64,000 nt of DNA from Steromphala cineraria (Eukaryota > Mollusca > Gastropoda > Trochida > Trochidae): positions 70,614,868 through 70,678,867 of the forward strand of contig OU744725.1 in NCBI GenBank assembly GCA_916613615.1, in the 5' to 3' direction. The notes beneath the pieces are model-generated. The model worked only from the letters and a program-made list of their open reading frames with translations, ran no database searches and was not told the DNA's origin. The translations under genes and the position numbers were made by a program. The stretch's first letter is position 1, and every line of letters starts with the position of its first letter. This document shows positions 11,156 to 22,718 of this stretch, piece after piece.

Positions 11156-12639
11156 TAACATTGTCATTACAAATAACTTACTATACAGGACACAAGTCTA
11201 ATTCAACATTAAATTATGTAGACACTTTATGAGCTGCGAAAATATTGTTGATTCGTGATGCTGATTTAAATATTGCTGTAGAATGTTATGAGGTGTCAGA
11301 GCCACATCGTTCAATACTTCATTTCCAGGTTTATCATAACAACATCACTTCTTAGACAAGATCGTTCAATACAATATCAACCCTGATGCAACCCACCAAC
11401 AGTTATCTCCTCTAGGATAGACAGATTGGCCTAAACTCATCAATATGCTACATCTATGACAACCACAGTGTATAAGACAAATACCTGGCGGGCGAAGCCT
11501 ATCAGATCACAGCAAGTAGAGGCAGAAGACAGAAGTAGGCAACCATGGACCTGTGTTACGACTATGACATCTTTTCAGGATTGTGCTGCAATATATAGAC
11601 TTGATGAAGTTAAGTGACGTTATGTCGTCCTGTCTCAATAATGATGATTGAAATTTGTTTTGTATTCACTAATGTCATAACAAACATTTGCAGCAAACAC
11701 CATAAGACCGGTTCGATGACGAGAGTATGTTGTAGATAACAGTATGCTTTAACCATGAAACAAAACTAATTCCATTGCAAGGAAATGGAAAAGCAAAAAT
11801 GTAACATTTATATAATTCCTGGACCTCAATTGTGTCACGTCTTAAACAGCCACAAGGATTTCACAGCATTTCACAGCACATGCTATCATATTCAGACCAA
11901 GAAAACTCCAGTGTTTTTCTATGGCTGCAAAAGACTGAATCTCGATCCTATGGAATTTGTGTGTGTTTTCCTTTACATATTTAAACGCCAACCTCCGCCA
12001 GGCTCACAAAGCTGACATAGACAATGTGAAGAACTGGACAAACATGGATAATGAACTTTTCCCTCCTTTTCATGCAATGTTTGTAGCATTGGCTGTCAGA
12101 CTGCATACTGACTACAGTATACTGACCCGGATTGACACATAAAGCAAATATCTAGACTTTTTCTAGAACACACGCATGCATAACACATCAGATTTTTTGC
12201 ATTCCAATTTGAACTTCTATTACAGTTTTTTTATGTTAAAGTTCTCTTGATAGTTAAGTATCAATTTTCCTACTTCTTTAACATTTGGACGAGTTTATCA
12301 AAGACTTTAAATTGAAGGACATTTTTATAATAGTTTAGATAGAAATTTTCTTTTTATCTATGGTAATAATGTTTAAGTCTATAACTAATTGAATTGTAAG
12401 AATAGCCATTTCATCTGAAGTGCTGAATATGCATTTCAGTTTATTCACATTAAATAGTTTGTATATATTCTACTTTTGTCTTAAATTCTGATGTCAACTG
12501 GCCATTGTTGCTTTGAAAGGCAACTTATTCGTCGACAGGTTCGATACGTGCAAAAGGAATTTCATGTAAAGAAATCAATGTTTCTTCTTGTTACAGAATT
12601 GTCTTTTTTAGCTCATCTCAGCTGACAATAAGGGGATCT
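11156..12639. other. Spacer without recognised gene
   Basis: Open frames of 60-76 codons (11785-12015 and 11957-12142) were read and show no domain, no coding-like composition and no counterpart elsewhere in the window. No RNA gene seen. Confidence 0.5.
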
Positions 12640-12885
12640 GCTTGCTCTTCGGTCAGAGCTAATGCCATTAAACATGCTGACGTATTATACAGGAAGCAAG
12701 CAAAGTACGAAACACTTATTTCCTCCTTCTGACAGTGACAGTGACAGTGGGATTGACCTTTCGAGACGATCTAACGTCAATCATCGGAGGGGAAAAATAA
12801 GGTTTGCAACATGTCTACTGTACAGAGTGAGGCTATAATATGTCCTCACTGGTCGGTATTTGGTTCTTTCAGGTTAGCAAATGAG
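12640..12885 (-). repeat. Right arm of rearranged inverted duplication, inner segment
   Basis: Reverse-complement match to 8755-8990: ATTATACAGGAAGCAAGCAA, CGAAACACTTATTTCC, TGACCTTTCGAGAC and CACTGGTCGGTATTTGG all have counterparts there. CTGACAGTGACAGTGACAGT is a short internal repeat. Confidence 0.75.
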
Positions 12886-14031
12886 AGATGCTTTGTTTCG
12901 TAAAAGTAATTATCTTATGATTGAGGGTGAAATACTCTAATATTACCCATACGGGCGAGGATACACGAGTGGATATTTTTTTGATATCCGCACATGTGCT
13001 TTTTAGTGATTCTCAACGTTGATTGGTCGGTTCCTAAGAGAATAAAAGACGATTGGTCGACGGAACTATTTTCAAGTTTCATTGATAAATTGAACGTGTC
13101 GAACGTATGTCGATTAGGTTAAAAATAAAATCGTAGAACGATGAATAATACTGTACATCATATAAATTACAGGTTGATATTTAAACGCAGTATTATTTGA
13201 AACTATTCATCTACGTGTTAAATTTCATTGTGATCTCAAGATTGTGCTTTTCCCAAAGCTTTATCTGTTTGTAAACAAACATGGCTGCCATCGAAAATTC
13301 ATGAAATCTTTCCAAGCACAAGAATTTCACTGATCCATTAGTAATTATTAACACATAAAAACCATAGGGACTCATATTCAATACATACATTCATGAAAGC
13401 AATAACTTTTAAAATCAACATACTCATAGTTGATCAGCCCTGGGAACCACCGTGATCACAGGCCGATTAGAGTTATCGTTCTTGACACTTGCTACGTGAA
13501 TGAAAGTAACGTCGAAAGAAACAAATGTTGTTCAAACTTCAGATTATTTGATTATCCTGACATACAGACTTGTTTTGATGCAATCTTTGTAAGTTTCTCT
13601 TAAAGATATTGCCACTTTTATCAATTATAGTTTTAAAAAATTGACAGGTTTTTTTGACATTTTCGTTACAACATTGTGCCGTCAACAACACATCACAGTG
13701 GTAGTACGGCGTGATGATCGGCTGATTCAAATACTTATTATCTTTACCAAATAATGTTGTTTGTTAAGAGTTTTATGTGTGTTAATTTGTTCAAGGTTGA
13801 AAAGTGTATTATATCATTCAGGGACAATATTTTCGTCATTTTCGTATTGTTTTGAAACTGAACTAGATTCCGATGCGTTGTTGACTAATTCACTCTGGAG
13901 ATGTTCGGTTGGACACGCGTATGAATACTGATCAGCTGATTGGTATCACTTACTACAGCATTACTACGATTTCTCAATCGCATTTTTTCAGTCGTTTTTT
14001 AATTATATTTCATTACAAATGGGTAATATAT
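12886..14031. other. Sequence inserted within the right arm; no recognised gene
   Basis: This has no counterpart in the left arm (8455-8990), so it entered, or was lost from the other arm, after the inverted duplication. There is a short palindrome around GGATATTTTTTTGATATCC (about 12973). The 63-codon frame at 13539-13730 is unremarkable. Confidence 0.5.
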
Positions 14032-14175
14032 AGAATAACCAACTCGGTACGAGTGATTACGGGATATCTGCCCTCGTCAAAATAATGTTCAGTCGCTCGC
14101 CAAGGCTCGCAACTGTGAACATTATCTCGACTCGGGCAGATATCCCGTAATCACTCGTACCTCGTTGGTTATTCT
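14032..14175. repeat. 144-bp foldback hairpin element
   Basis: AGAATAACCAAC at 14032 pairs with GTTGGTTATTCT ending at 14175. The arms continue through GAGTGATTACGGGATATCTG with its complement, and AATAATGTTC with GAACATTAT, giving about 65-bp arms with few mismatches and a short loop near CGCCAAGGCTCGC. The pairing is far beyond chance. It is noncoding, so a foldback or MITE-type element is the natural reading. Confidence 0.9.
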
Positions 14176-14515
14176 CTAATTCTATCAGTGAAATAAACCC
14201 TCAATTTGGCTACAGTGGCGATAACCTTTATAGTCACTCTACTGAGTGGTGATAAACTTATCACCACTCGAATGACTTCAAGTTCAAGAGTTTGACGTCA
14301 TGAAACAACAGTCTGACGTCATGAATTCTCGTATGACGTCACACTGTTACTGCGGTGACGGGCTCTTCCAAGCGACCATTCGACATAAATTTGGTCGTTT
14401 TTGAAGTGATTAGAAGGATTTCGCCACTTGTGAAAATATAAACTTTCTACCTTACTCGATGAGATACACATGGTATTAGTCAAGAAAAGACAGATCTCCT
14501 CTATTTTTTATGTCA
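14176..14515 (+). repeat. Dispersed repeat with three palindromic CRE motifs
   Basis: The segment from CGCCACTTGTGAAAATATAA to GTCAAGAAAAGACAG (about 14431-14492) matches the reverse complement of about 22740-22805, so this is a copy of the small repeat that hosts the LTR element. Upstream are an inverted repeat (GAGTGGTGATAAACTTATCACCACTC, about 14243-14270) and three TGACGTCA octamers at 14293-14300, 14314-14321 and 14334-14341. Confidence 0.75.
14293..14341. promoter_or_regulatory. Triple TGACGTCA (CRE/ATF-type) cluster
   Basis: Three perfect 8-bp palindromes start 21 and 20 bp apart, about two helical turns. The octamer is the binding consensus of CREB/ATF bZIP factors. The motif match is seen in the sequence; regulatory use is inference. 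It is about 7.8 kb downstream of receptor copy A's start and no promoter is evident beside it. Confidence 0.4.
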
Positions 14516-14744
14516 TATGATATGTTGTTATTTGTTGCCAGAGTCCGGAACTTCTTTTCAAATTTAATAGTGAAATTAGAGTTTCCTCGCAGAACCAAGA
14601 ATACCTTTATGATGTCGATTGTAAAACATAAAATGGAAGCTCAAATTGGAATTAAAGAATTAAACAACCTTAGATAAGGTAAATGACAGTGTTGCTTCCA
14701 AGCTATAATTCTTTATTTTATATTATAACTTAAGCTTTGCGTTT

Positions 14745-14925
14745 GAGTCGAAAATAATTGTCATGTTGCGCAGTTTGATCTTTTATAACAAAACACAGAT
14801 GTAATTACATTAGCTTCATAATCTAGATCTACTGGCTTTCATTACAGAATGTTCAGTCTTGTAAATGTCAAACAAAAGTTTGATATTGTCGAGAGAGGGT
14901 GATAACTGATATGGCGTAATATGAC
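14745..14925 (-). repeat. Right arm of rearranged inverted duplication, outer segment
   Basis: Reverse-complement match to about 8455-8625: TGATATGGCGTAATATGACA, CTGGCTTTCATTACAG and GATGTAATTACATTAG have counterparts in order. With 12640-12885 it reconstructs one collinear inverted arm. Confidence 0.75.
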
Positions 14926-15416
14926 AGACAGTATTTTTAAGTTGAAACTAAAGATAGAGTAAAAAGACTTGTCAACATGTCAACCAATGTAGTGTTCTGA
15001 GGAACAGTGACCTTATATGTGAATCAGATCGTTAGACCTGTTAAGTTTGTAGCTGCTATTGTTCAACAAATGTGAGGTTTCAACGTTATCAATGTATATA
15101 GGAATGATAATTATAATCTTCTTTTGATTTATTGAAGAAATCTGTTTCAAAAGATAAAATTGTTGCAAAAAAATGAATTGATCACGATTCCCTGACACTT
15201 TAGCACTTTATAATCAAAACAGTTAGAGCAATGTGTACATGTTTGATGTTCACCGAACATACATAAGGGAAAATATCGGCCATACCACAGAGGTATGTTG
15301 TAAAACTTCTAATATATTCTCTTTCTTCAATATTTTAAAGAGTGAATGCAATTGAGACTTGTTTTATTCTCTATTTTTATTCAGCTGCGGCTGCCTTGTT
15401 TTCATATCAACAAATA
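14926..15416. other. Spacer before duplication copy B; no recognised gene
   Basis: Nothing coding or RNA-like seen. The open frame at 15013-15198 (minus) is low-complexity, rich in Ile. Confidence 0.5.
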
Positions 15417-15688
15417 TTTGTGTTCAAATGACAATATGCATAAACCCTTTTTCAGTCACTGCTGTCAATATATTCAATAGAATTAAAGCATTAAATCTTT
15501 CTTCATCACCCAAGCCTTCATCCAGTCGGACACTCGTATTTATATCGAGTTCAGATCGACCTGGAATCAGAGCACACATTTCCTTGTTTCCACTTCTCAT
15601 CCTGCTCAAAAGGTCACTGGGAAAGGCTGAGGCTGATTGATGAGGCTGACTACCAAATTGAAAGGTTATTCAAATGGAAAGGGCAGTC

Positions 15689-16033
15689 TGAAGGGAAGTC
15701 ACACGGATTTCTTTATAATTTTATAGTACTATAATGCTAAATGTATTATTTTGATAGTGTCGAAAACCAAATTACACCATCCAACCATCCATTGTCAGAG
15801 CACAAATTATAAAGATTATCATAAAGTCCATTGACGGCCATGTTTGTGTGAAGAGGTTAATTCAATTTTGTGTAAGAAAATGGAATCGCATGGCTGAACT
15901 TTACATTTTATATTTGATTTATTACCGCTTCGTTTAGTTTAAATACATTCACTTTCAATCAGAACCAGTTTATTTCACTTTTCCGACATAACCTTATTTC
16001 CCGACCCCTAAAAACGTGCATCTGTCCCTTTAA
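15689..16033 (+). mobile_element. Diverged TTAAAGGGGCAGTAGCACG-family element, copy B block 1
   Basis: Counterpart of 285-633. The left end is decayed to GAAGGGAAGTCACACGG, the interior is conserved, and the right end reads AAAACGTGCATCTGTCCCTTTAA in two pieces. It was therefore inserted before the A/B duplication. Confidence 0.8.
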
Positions 16034-18279
16034 GGATGTGGTGTTAAACCAGCTAATGATGCATCGGGAAATTATAATTGTAAGATAGTGAATTTCTATA
16101 ATTTCATCATTATTTACATTGTATATTTCAATTTTGCTAGACTAGAAAATCGTATTATTGCATGAATAGTCTGTTCAGTCTTTTAAGTTGGGATGTACTC
16201 TTTACTTTGAGGAACATTTGCATATATATCTTTTGTATCATCGGTACTACAAGATTTGCACAAATTTTACTTATTGCTTATTTTCAATTAATCAAATATA
16301 TATAAAAGAAGGACTGTACAACGTTCTGTATTGCACATTATGTAATTAAAATGCATTGTTAATGACAACAGGTGATAACAGACACACGTGGAATAAATAC
16401 AATGTTTTGTACCAATAATATACTGCTACAGCCAGCCTAATATAAAAGCCTTTTGATCTGAATTTCTATTTTGAACTATCATGTTCCAGAAGAGAGTCTG
16501 AGGACATATTGACATTATCCAGATTATTACAAGTATTATCCTTTTTAACGGTTGATGTGCAGCGAGTTCTGAAGTAATGGCTCAATAAAAATTGTCTGGT
16601 ATTCTGGGATAATAGATTGTATCAAAAACAAGTTCTGTACTGAGCCCAAATTTTCAATTTCAATAATTTCACCTACGGACATGCTATTTCCGGTACAACA
16701 TTTGCTATGTTACACTATTATAATAGTTAATTTGTTTGTTAATGAGCTGGAAAAAACAAACATCAAGGATAATTATTACTCATTTAATATGGAAGTTATC
16801 TTAACAAATTATGCATCAATACATGCATATGATCAAGGTCAAAATGTTATTTTTTTAAATAATGGGCAGTGTTATTGGTGCAATAAACCAATATTTTAAT
16901 CATGTTATCCAATCTCTGATAACAATGCAAATTAGGTTAAAAGACGAACTACTTTCTCAAAACTTCATGCATGTCATGCGAGGCCTAAACCGGTTACCAA
17001 CCATTGATAATGTCATCGGGAGTTTTCAGGCTTGTTTTTGATCGAATAAAAATTCGTAAACAAAATCCGCGAGTGTAAATTTATAACGCATTCGTAATTT
17101 AGAAATAGCTTGGCTACCAAAGCATTGTCACATTGTTTTCATCGTGCTTTTACACCCAAAAATAAAACAATATGCAGCTAACAATATCGGCCATCAACAA
17201 TAATTGCTACCGAATGTGCTTTAATTTCGTGAATGACATGATAGACCGCCTTGACACAGTGTGTCATTGACCTACTTGTCAATTGTTATTCATATTTTAG
17301 TGATGAAACACATTATCAAGTATCGTAGAAACAAACGTAATAACCTCACCTTCGCAAATAATCTTCGTTTACTCTAAGGATACGGTAATGACAATGACAA
17401 TGCAGCTTTTCAAAGTTGCAGTTTGAGCTACTTCCCCTGTTGTAGCGACGTGATTCGTGCAAATTGTGTGTTACAAGAAAACCAAAATATTGGCCGTGTA
17501 CTGGAAATCCGACATAAAATGTTAAAGATGCTGTATCATACTTGCAAGCGGTTCAGGATGAAACTTAGCTATTGAGAAATGAAATACATCACTTTGTAGA
17601 ACAATCTTTCGTCGAAATTTTGATATCATATTTAGATTGTTTAATAAACAATAACATACTTATTTCGACGCTTCAAGCACAGTACCCCTCGTAGAAAGGG
17701 CATGTCATTTAACGAACCCGCTTTCGGTGACGTAATCATTATGCTTGTAGGATTTACACCGTTTCTCAACTACCGTAATTGCGTTCGATGGGTATCAACT
17801 TTGACAGCAATGAATACCTAATTCGGAGAAAATGAATATAAAATCTAATTGAGCGCGACAATGACGGTTTTCAAGCGTACATTTAGAAACCGGAAGTTGT
17901 GAAATTGCCACACTTGATTCGCCCTTATGTCGACTGCCGTTTCGGTATTTTTGGTAAATTATCTCCTATTTGATGAATTATGGTCCGATTTTCTCAAGGT
18001 TGATCGCAAAAGTTTTCTAAAAATACAACGTATACATTAAGAAAACTTAAAAAATATTGCAAGTATGAAATAGCATCTTTAAAAGATTATTGGCGACGTT
18101 TCTATCACTATGAAAAATCTGTTATGAAGGATTATTCTTAGACTGTTCACAACTGTTTATCGTCGACAATATGACCTTCATCTTCGTGTATTGTGAAAGG
18201 AATTACTTCGCGTCAAACATATATATAGATCTTCGTTTAAGCCCTTTTATTCCAAACTGACATTATATGATAAAGAAAT
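16034..18279. other. Noncoding part of duplication copy B
   Basis: Collinear with 634-2884. Indels against copy A (for example near 16190-16220 and 17400-17440) are not multiples of three and fall across every small open frame, which argues against protein coding. Confidence 0.6.
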
Positions 18280-18396
18280 TATTAACCTCGGGTGTTTCCG
18301 TGTCATTAATATCATATAATAGGAATGACAATATACGTATTATGCTCGCCAATATAAAATATTAATGAGACGGAAACACACTCGGTAAAAAAACTT
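18280..18396. repeat. Inverted repeat in copy B
   Basis: Counterpart of 2885-2999, with the same TAACCTCGGGTGTTTCCGTG and CGGAAACACACTCGGTAAA arms. Confidence 0.7.
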
Positions 18397-18721
18397 TATA
18401 TCCATCAAACTAACAAGATATCCTTTACCTAATCCAAATTGACATTCATGCATTGATTTCAGATCGAGCCTGAATCAGACAGAAAACTTGTTGTGTTCAG
18501 GGCTTATTCGTCTCTTAAAGGTCAACGTAAAACCCTGAGGCTCGGTTTATGTGTGACTGACCACTTAATTGAAAGGCTATTCAGGTGTAAACAGTGGTAT
18601 TCACACATCAGCACCCCAAACACATGAGTACTAACATCTTCCCTGAGCACAATCTCCTTCTATGGGCAAACTGCAAAAAGAGCAATTGGTGCATATATAT
18701 GTTGAGCGGACATATGTTTGT

Positions 18722-18970
18722 TTTAAAGGGGCAGTAGCACGTTTTAAAGCGGCAGTAGCACGATTTTTGATAATTTTATATGTTAAAATTTTGACTGATA
18801 ATTGTAAGTTAATGCTAAATGTATTATTTTGACAGTGTCAAAATTATCATTACACACACCAATCATCCATAGTCAGAGGACAAAGTATGAAGATTCACAT
18901 AAAATCCATTGGTGGCCATTTTGTGTGAATACTTTTATTTCATTTTGTGTAAGAAAACGGAATCGGAATA
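18722..18970 (+). mobile_element. 5' part of TTAAAGGGGCAGTAGCACG-family element, copy B block 2, terminus doubled
   Basis: Counterpart of 3331-3550, but the terminal AAAGGGGCAGTAGCACG is followed at once by a second AAAGCGGCAGTAGCACG, a tandem duplication of about 24 bp absent from copy A. The right terminus is missing, as in A. Confidence 0.85.
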
Positions 18971-20926
18971 TGATGTTGTCGACCAAAAGGCGTTTTTGTT
19001 GCACTTTGTTTATTTTTATCCTGCTTGATGTCTTTGACAATCAACTTCACAATCAGAATAAATAAACAAAGAACAATATGGCGAGGGAATGCTGATTGTT
19101 CTAAATGTCACTTTGTGAATAATACATTTACGAGGAATTTATTAAGATCTAGAAATAAAGGGAAAACAAAGTAATTGAATTATCAACACCCACCGACGTG
19201 CAAGCGATATATTTACTCCTGTGTTATTTGCTTCTCTGCAGGCTCATAGAAATCTATGACATATTGACACAGTGACATAAGTTGTTTTTGTCCTTAGGAC
19301 ACGTGCATGCACGACATTACAATGCTTTAAAACAAAACACACACACGTCGTTCTTTTAACAAGATAATATTTTAATTTGTACATAGTGTATGATGAATCG
19401 ATTTCAGCGACACTTGGAAATATACATAAGGATACTGTGGCAAAGAAAGTGGTTTGCAATATGACTAGTTATGCAAAGTTATTGATAAAGAGTAATCTTC
19501 AAATGCGAACCTTTAAAACTAGCTCAAAGGTCATTTAAATTCTAAGACAAAGCAAAAGTATTCTATAATTGCTTATCGAAAAACACTCAAGCTAATATCA
19601 TCGAAACAATGTTTGAAATATATACTGGCCAACAAGATGTTAATTGGATACATCTGCATTCATAAGTTTCACTTCAGGATTATTCCGGGTAATTGTGTAA
19701 ATGTCCTTTTAACATGTAAAAATGGTAAGGGGAGTATTAATAAGATTCAATTCAAATTCGCAGCATACTGGTAATTCAGTGTACGTGTATGAATCCACTA
19801 AGGTCCTACAGATTACCTGATATCCATCGTACACGCAGATATTTGCAGACTTTGGATGACTGGCTGAAATATGACAGTGTGTGAATAGCGTTGAGAAACA
19901 ACCCGAACCCATTCCGGGCTTTTGGCTTGATGGATACCTTGGTATTTTCGGGACTCAAAAGGAACATATAAACTGATTTGCTGGATATTTTATACAGTAA
20001 AACTTGCAACTTTGTAAAAGAGACACTCATTGAACTAAATGAGATCTTATAATGTGGTAATGGGTGGTGCTTTGGAATTCCTCTTCCTTGAAACATGTTA
20101 AAACCTCGCCTCAATAGTTAGAACACCTGATTAAAAGGTCAGAATCACTACATGTTGAACGACAGTATAAGGCAGATGGCTATGTTAAAGAGAACATTCC
20201 ATCATCTTACCATGAAAAGAGAATCAAAATATGCAGAATATCTTAGCAAACTTTTAAACCAAAATTGTGAGCACTTTGGGTTTGTGACCACTTGCATTTT
20301 ATTCATGAGTTATCTAATGATTATCATTTTGTGTGATCGACAATTTTGGTTTATCTATGTTATTGTATTACCATGAAAAAGAACAATTTCTTGCAAATTA
20401 CTGGTTGGATACGTTTACAGGTTTCAATCGCTGAACATTTGCATTTAAAAGGGAACATACTGTTTCTTATTGGCGATACATAGCTCCGTTTTACTCCCAA
20501 CGTAAAAATTGAACATAAAGAGTCGGGGTCGCCATTACAGACAATAAATCCGGAGTGAAATTATAGATCTTAGTAGTGGCACAAACGGCGAGTATACCCT
20601 TACATACAATGAGCATTTACATAACGTGGTAGATATAAACCTGCTCCACGTGCGCTTTAAGTATGATATACAGGATTCAAGCGATAATATGTACATGGAA
20701 AATTATTTGCATCATTTGCGTGAAAGGTGTTAAGTGTCTGTTGTTCATGACGATTATTCATGTTTCAAAATCTTGCAATATTAACATTATCGGATGATCC
20801 ATCATTAAAAATATCATTTCGGTGAATAAAGTGTCACATGATCCAGCCATGAGGTTTCATTTTCCAGTATGAATATCTAGGAATCACAGCATAATGATAA
20901 GAGTTTCCAAGAAACACTTTAAAGAA
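18971..20926. other. Noncoding sequence 3' of the copy B receptor
   Basis: Downstream flank of the minus-strand receptor gene, including its presumed 3' UTR. A TTTATT (AATAAA on the minus strand) near 20298-20303 is conserved with copy A and lies about 620 bp past the stop; it is a possible poly(A) signal. The small open frames here are not conserved in length between copies. Confidence 0.45.
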
Positions 20927-22093
20927 CTAGATATCAACCTTCCCGCTTGGAGCTCTCTTGTTTCCATTTGCAACCTGCTCCATCGTAATTCTCTGTGGAT
21001 CACATTCTGGTGCCTTTTTCCAGCACAATCTAGCCATTTTCCTACGACCAATCTTCAACAGTTTCCATGTTCTTTTCACGAAGTTCTTTGAACATAACGT
21101 ATACACAAAATACTTCACTGAAAAGTTCATTATGTAAGCCACGTAGAAAACCATATTCCACTTGTTGATTGCTCGGCTCCGTTTTCCGAAGAGAGTCATT
21201 GATATCCTCATTATCATAACGGGAAGATTGCTGATCAAGGTCAGGATGACCATGGGGAACACCATCCTGGCCACGTGCACAGACCTGCTAGACTGGTTCT
21301 CCCTCGAGTAGAAGTCGGAAGCTGACGATATCCGATAGGACTCACACTTTCTGACTAGTATCAGGAACAACAGGATTATGATCACACCGTAAGGGGTTAT
21401 TGCAATAACAACTGTGTCAATCTTGCTTAGATTTTCGAAATGAATCCTTAATTCGGGCCATGGCATACACTGCATCTGACCAAATAATTTGTCAGGCCCA
21501 AAGAAGTACACAACATACGAGTAGCAAGCTACAGCGACAACGGCCATGAAAGACATCACCAATTTCGCTCTGAAAGGTGTACAGAGTGAGCTTTTCTTAA
21601 AAGGACAATAAACTCCAATAAATCTGTCAACTGCAAGTGCAACTAGGTACCAGATTGATAAGAATGTAAATACGTAATTGAGGAAAGTGTTGAACTGACA
21701 CAATCCGTCTTGCACAGCTATTGGAATCTTGTAAAACATATGCATTTGAGTGAGGAAGAAGGTCCAGAGAAATCCTGTGTCTGTTATAGCCATTGCTGCC
21801 ATATAGTGGACAGCTGATACCTTCTTGAGACGGGACCGCGTGAACACAAGATACGAGAGTATATTACCAATCGTACCAATTGAAAATATCACAGGATAAC
21901 CATAGTACTTGAACAGAAATATGTTTTCACTTAAGGGGTCCATCTGAGGGATGCGCCTCGGCCGAAATGCATTCCTTCTGACAGATGCATTGACATCTGG
22001 AAGGAATATGTCCTCAGTTATGTTGTTATCAAGCATTCCATAGTCATAGACATCAACTTCTACTGATGTCACGGATTCGGGAACCGACGTCAT
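20927..22093 (-). CDS. Class A (rhodopsin-type) G protein-coupled receptor, peptide-receptor-like, intact copy B
   Basis: 388 aa with seven hydrophobic segments, predicted plasma-membrane receptor. The N-terminal tail (1-60) has no signal peptide and carries N-glycosylation sequons at N24 and N35. Landmarks: GN in TM1 (N77), TM2 Asp (D105), disulphide Cys C132 with C209 in ECL2, D156-R157-F158 (DRY variant), P234 in TM5, N289-L-P291 in TM6 in place of CWxP, and TM7 N323 to Y331 with K327 where NPxxY has Asn. The TM7 pattern NFSVKYFVY aligns with the N...NF..Y form of FMRFamide/myosuppressin-type peptide receptors, so a neuropeptide-like ligand is my inference and the ligand is unknown. The tail is basic (residues 340-388). 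The coding region is a single exon. The ATG follows a leader of about 79 nt after a splice acceptor. The only intact receptor in the window. Confidence 0.9.
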   Translation of the reverse strand: MTSVPESVTSVEVDVYDYGMLDNNITEDIFLPDVNASVRRNAFRPRRIPQMDPLSENIFLFKYYGYPVIFSIGTIGNILSYLVFTRSRLKKVSAVHYMAAMAITDTGFLWTFFLTQMHMFYKIPIAVQDGLCQFNTFLNYVFTFLSIWYLVALAVDRFIGVYCPFKKSSLCTPFRAKLVMSFMAVVAVACYSYVVYFFGPDKLFGQMQCMPWPELRIHFENLSKIDTVVIAITPYGVIIILLFLILVRKCESYRISSASDFYSRENQSSRSVHVARMVFPMVILTLISNLPVMIMRISMTLFGKRSRAINKWNMVFYVAYIMNFSVKYFVYTLCSKNFVKRTWKLLKIGRRKMARLCWKKAPECDPQRITMEQVANGNKRAPSGKVDI

Positions 22094-22172
22094 GTTTATG
22101 TTCGAATTCAGGCGCCGTTTTAACCCTTCACAACCATCAACAAGTGTTCATTCTGTTCACTCATCTGGTATC
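22094..22172 (-). other. 5' leader and splice acceptor of intact receptor
   Basis: On the minus strand GCTTTTTCTTTCAG is followed by GATACCAGATGAG; the acceptor boundary is at 22173/22172. The leader contains an ATG in GATGAGTGA that is closed at once by an in-frame TGA, a minimal upstream ORF. The upstream noncoding exon and promoter were not located, so they lie to the right, possibly beyond the LTR element. Confidence 0.6.
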
Positions 22173-22449
22173 CTGAAAGAAAAAGCAAACATAATGAGAA
22201 TTAAATACCTAGAAATTAATAACACAAAAATAATGATATATCTACTTAGCTAGAATCTGTCACACATTGTTTGTTTTTAGAACGTTGGGCATCAAACTAC
22301 ACATACACTGTACCTTACGACTTGTATTCTTTAACCTTATTTAATTCCTTATATCTATTACAAGATAATATATTTACATATTTATATATAGTAATAGATA
22401 ACAGTACGATATAGAAAGATAGATTAATGATAAAAATACATCATTCACT

Positions 22450-22718
22450 ATATATACTATCATCAAATCCAAAACATTTCAAAGATTAAAAAATGAACGA
22501 CCATGATACAGAGTCAAATGCCTTTTCAAAATCAACAAGTAATAGCATACCTGATATTTCGTTCGACTCTCTATGTAGAAGTAGGTCATATATCATAAGT
22601 ATGTTCTCTCCAATCTATCTATCAGACATAAAACCTGTTTGCTCTTTACTATTGATATTTGATAAAACTAGTTTTAATCTAGATAGTTTATATGATGAGT
22701 TCATAAAGGTGATTGCTT
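22450..22718 (-). pseudogene. LINE reverse-transcriptase fragment (same family as 9495-9930), palm side
   Basis: Minus-strand translation gives IGENILMIYDLLLHRES and LLLVDFEKAFDSVSW, the RT palm block. Upstream sequence of the same LINE copy resumes beyond the LTR element at 29318. Stops and shifts interrupt it. At the distal end the frame breaks at TTTTTTAATCTTTG where the 9495 copy is continuous. Confidence 0.85.

Larger units (their letters stand above)
15417..22334. repeat. Segmental duplication, copy B (complete)
   Basis: Direct-orientation partner of copy A. It starts near the shared GTTCAAATGACA and ends at TACGACTTGTATTCTTTA. It contains the intact receptor gene. Relative to A it lacks the 351-bp LINE insertion, and it has a doubled terminal motif in its TIR-element relic near 18722. 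The spacer between A and B is about 8.1 kb. Confidence 0.93.

Noticed and set aside
11785..12142. Two overlapping small frames as possible exons
   Set aside because: No splice-site pair, no domain, and no conservation within the window.
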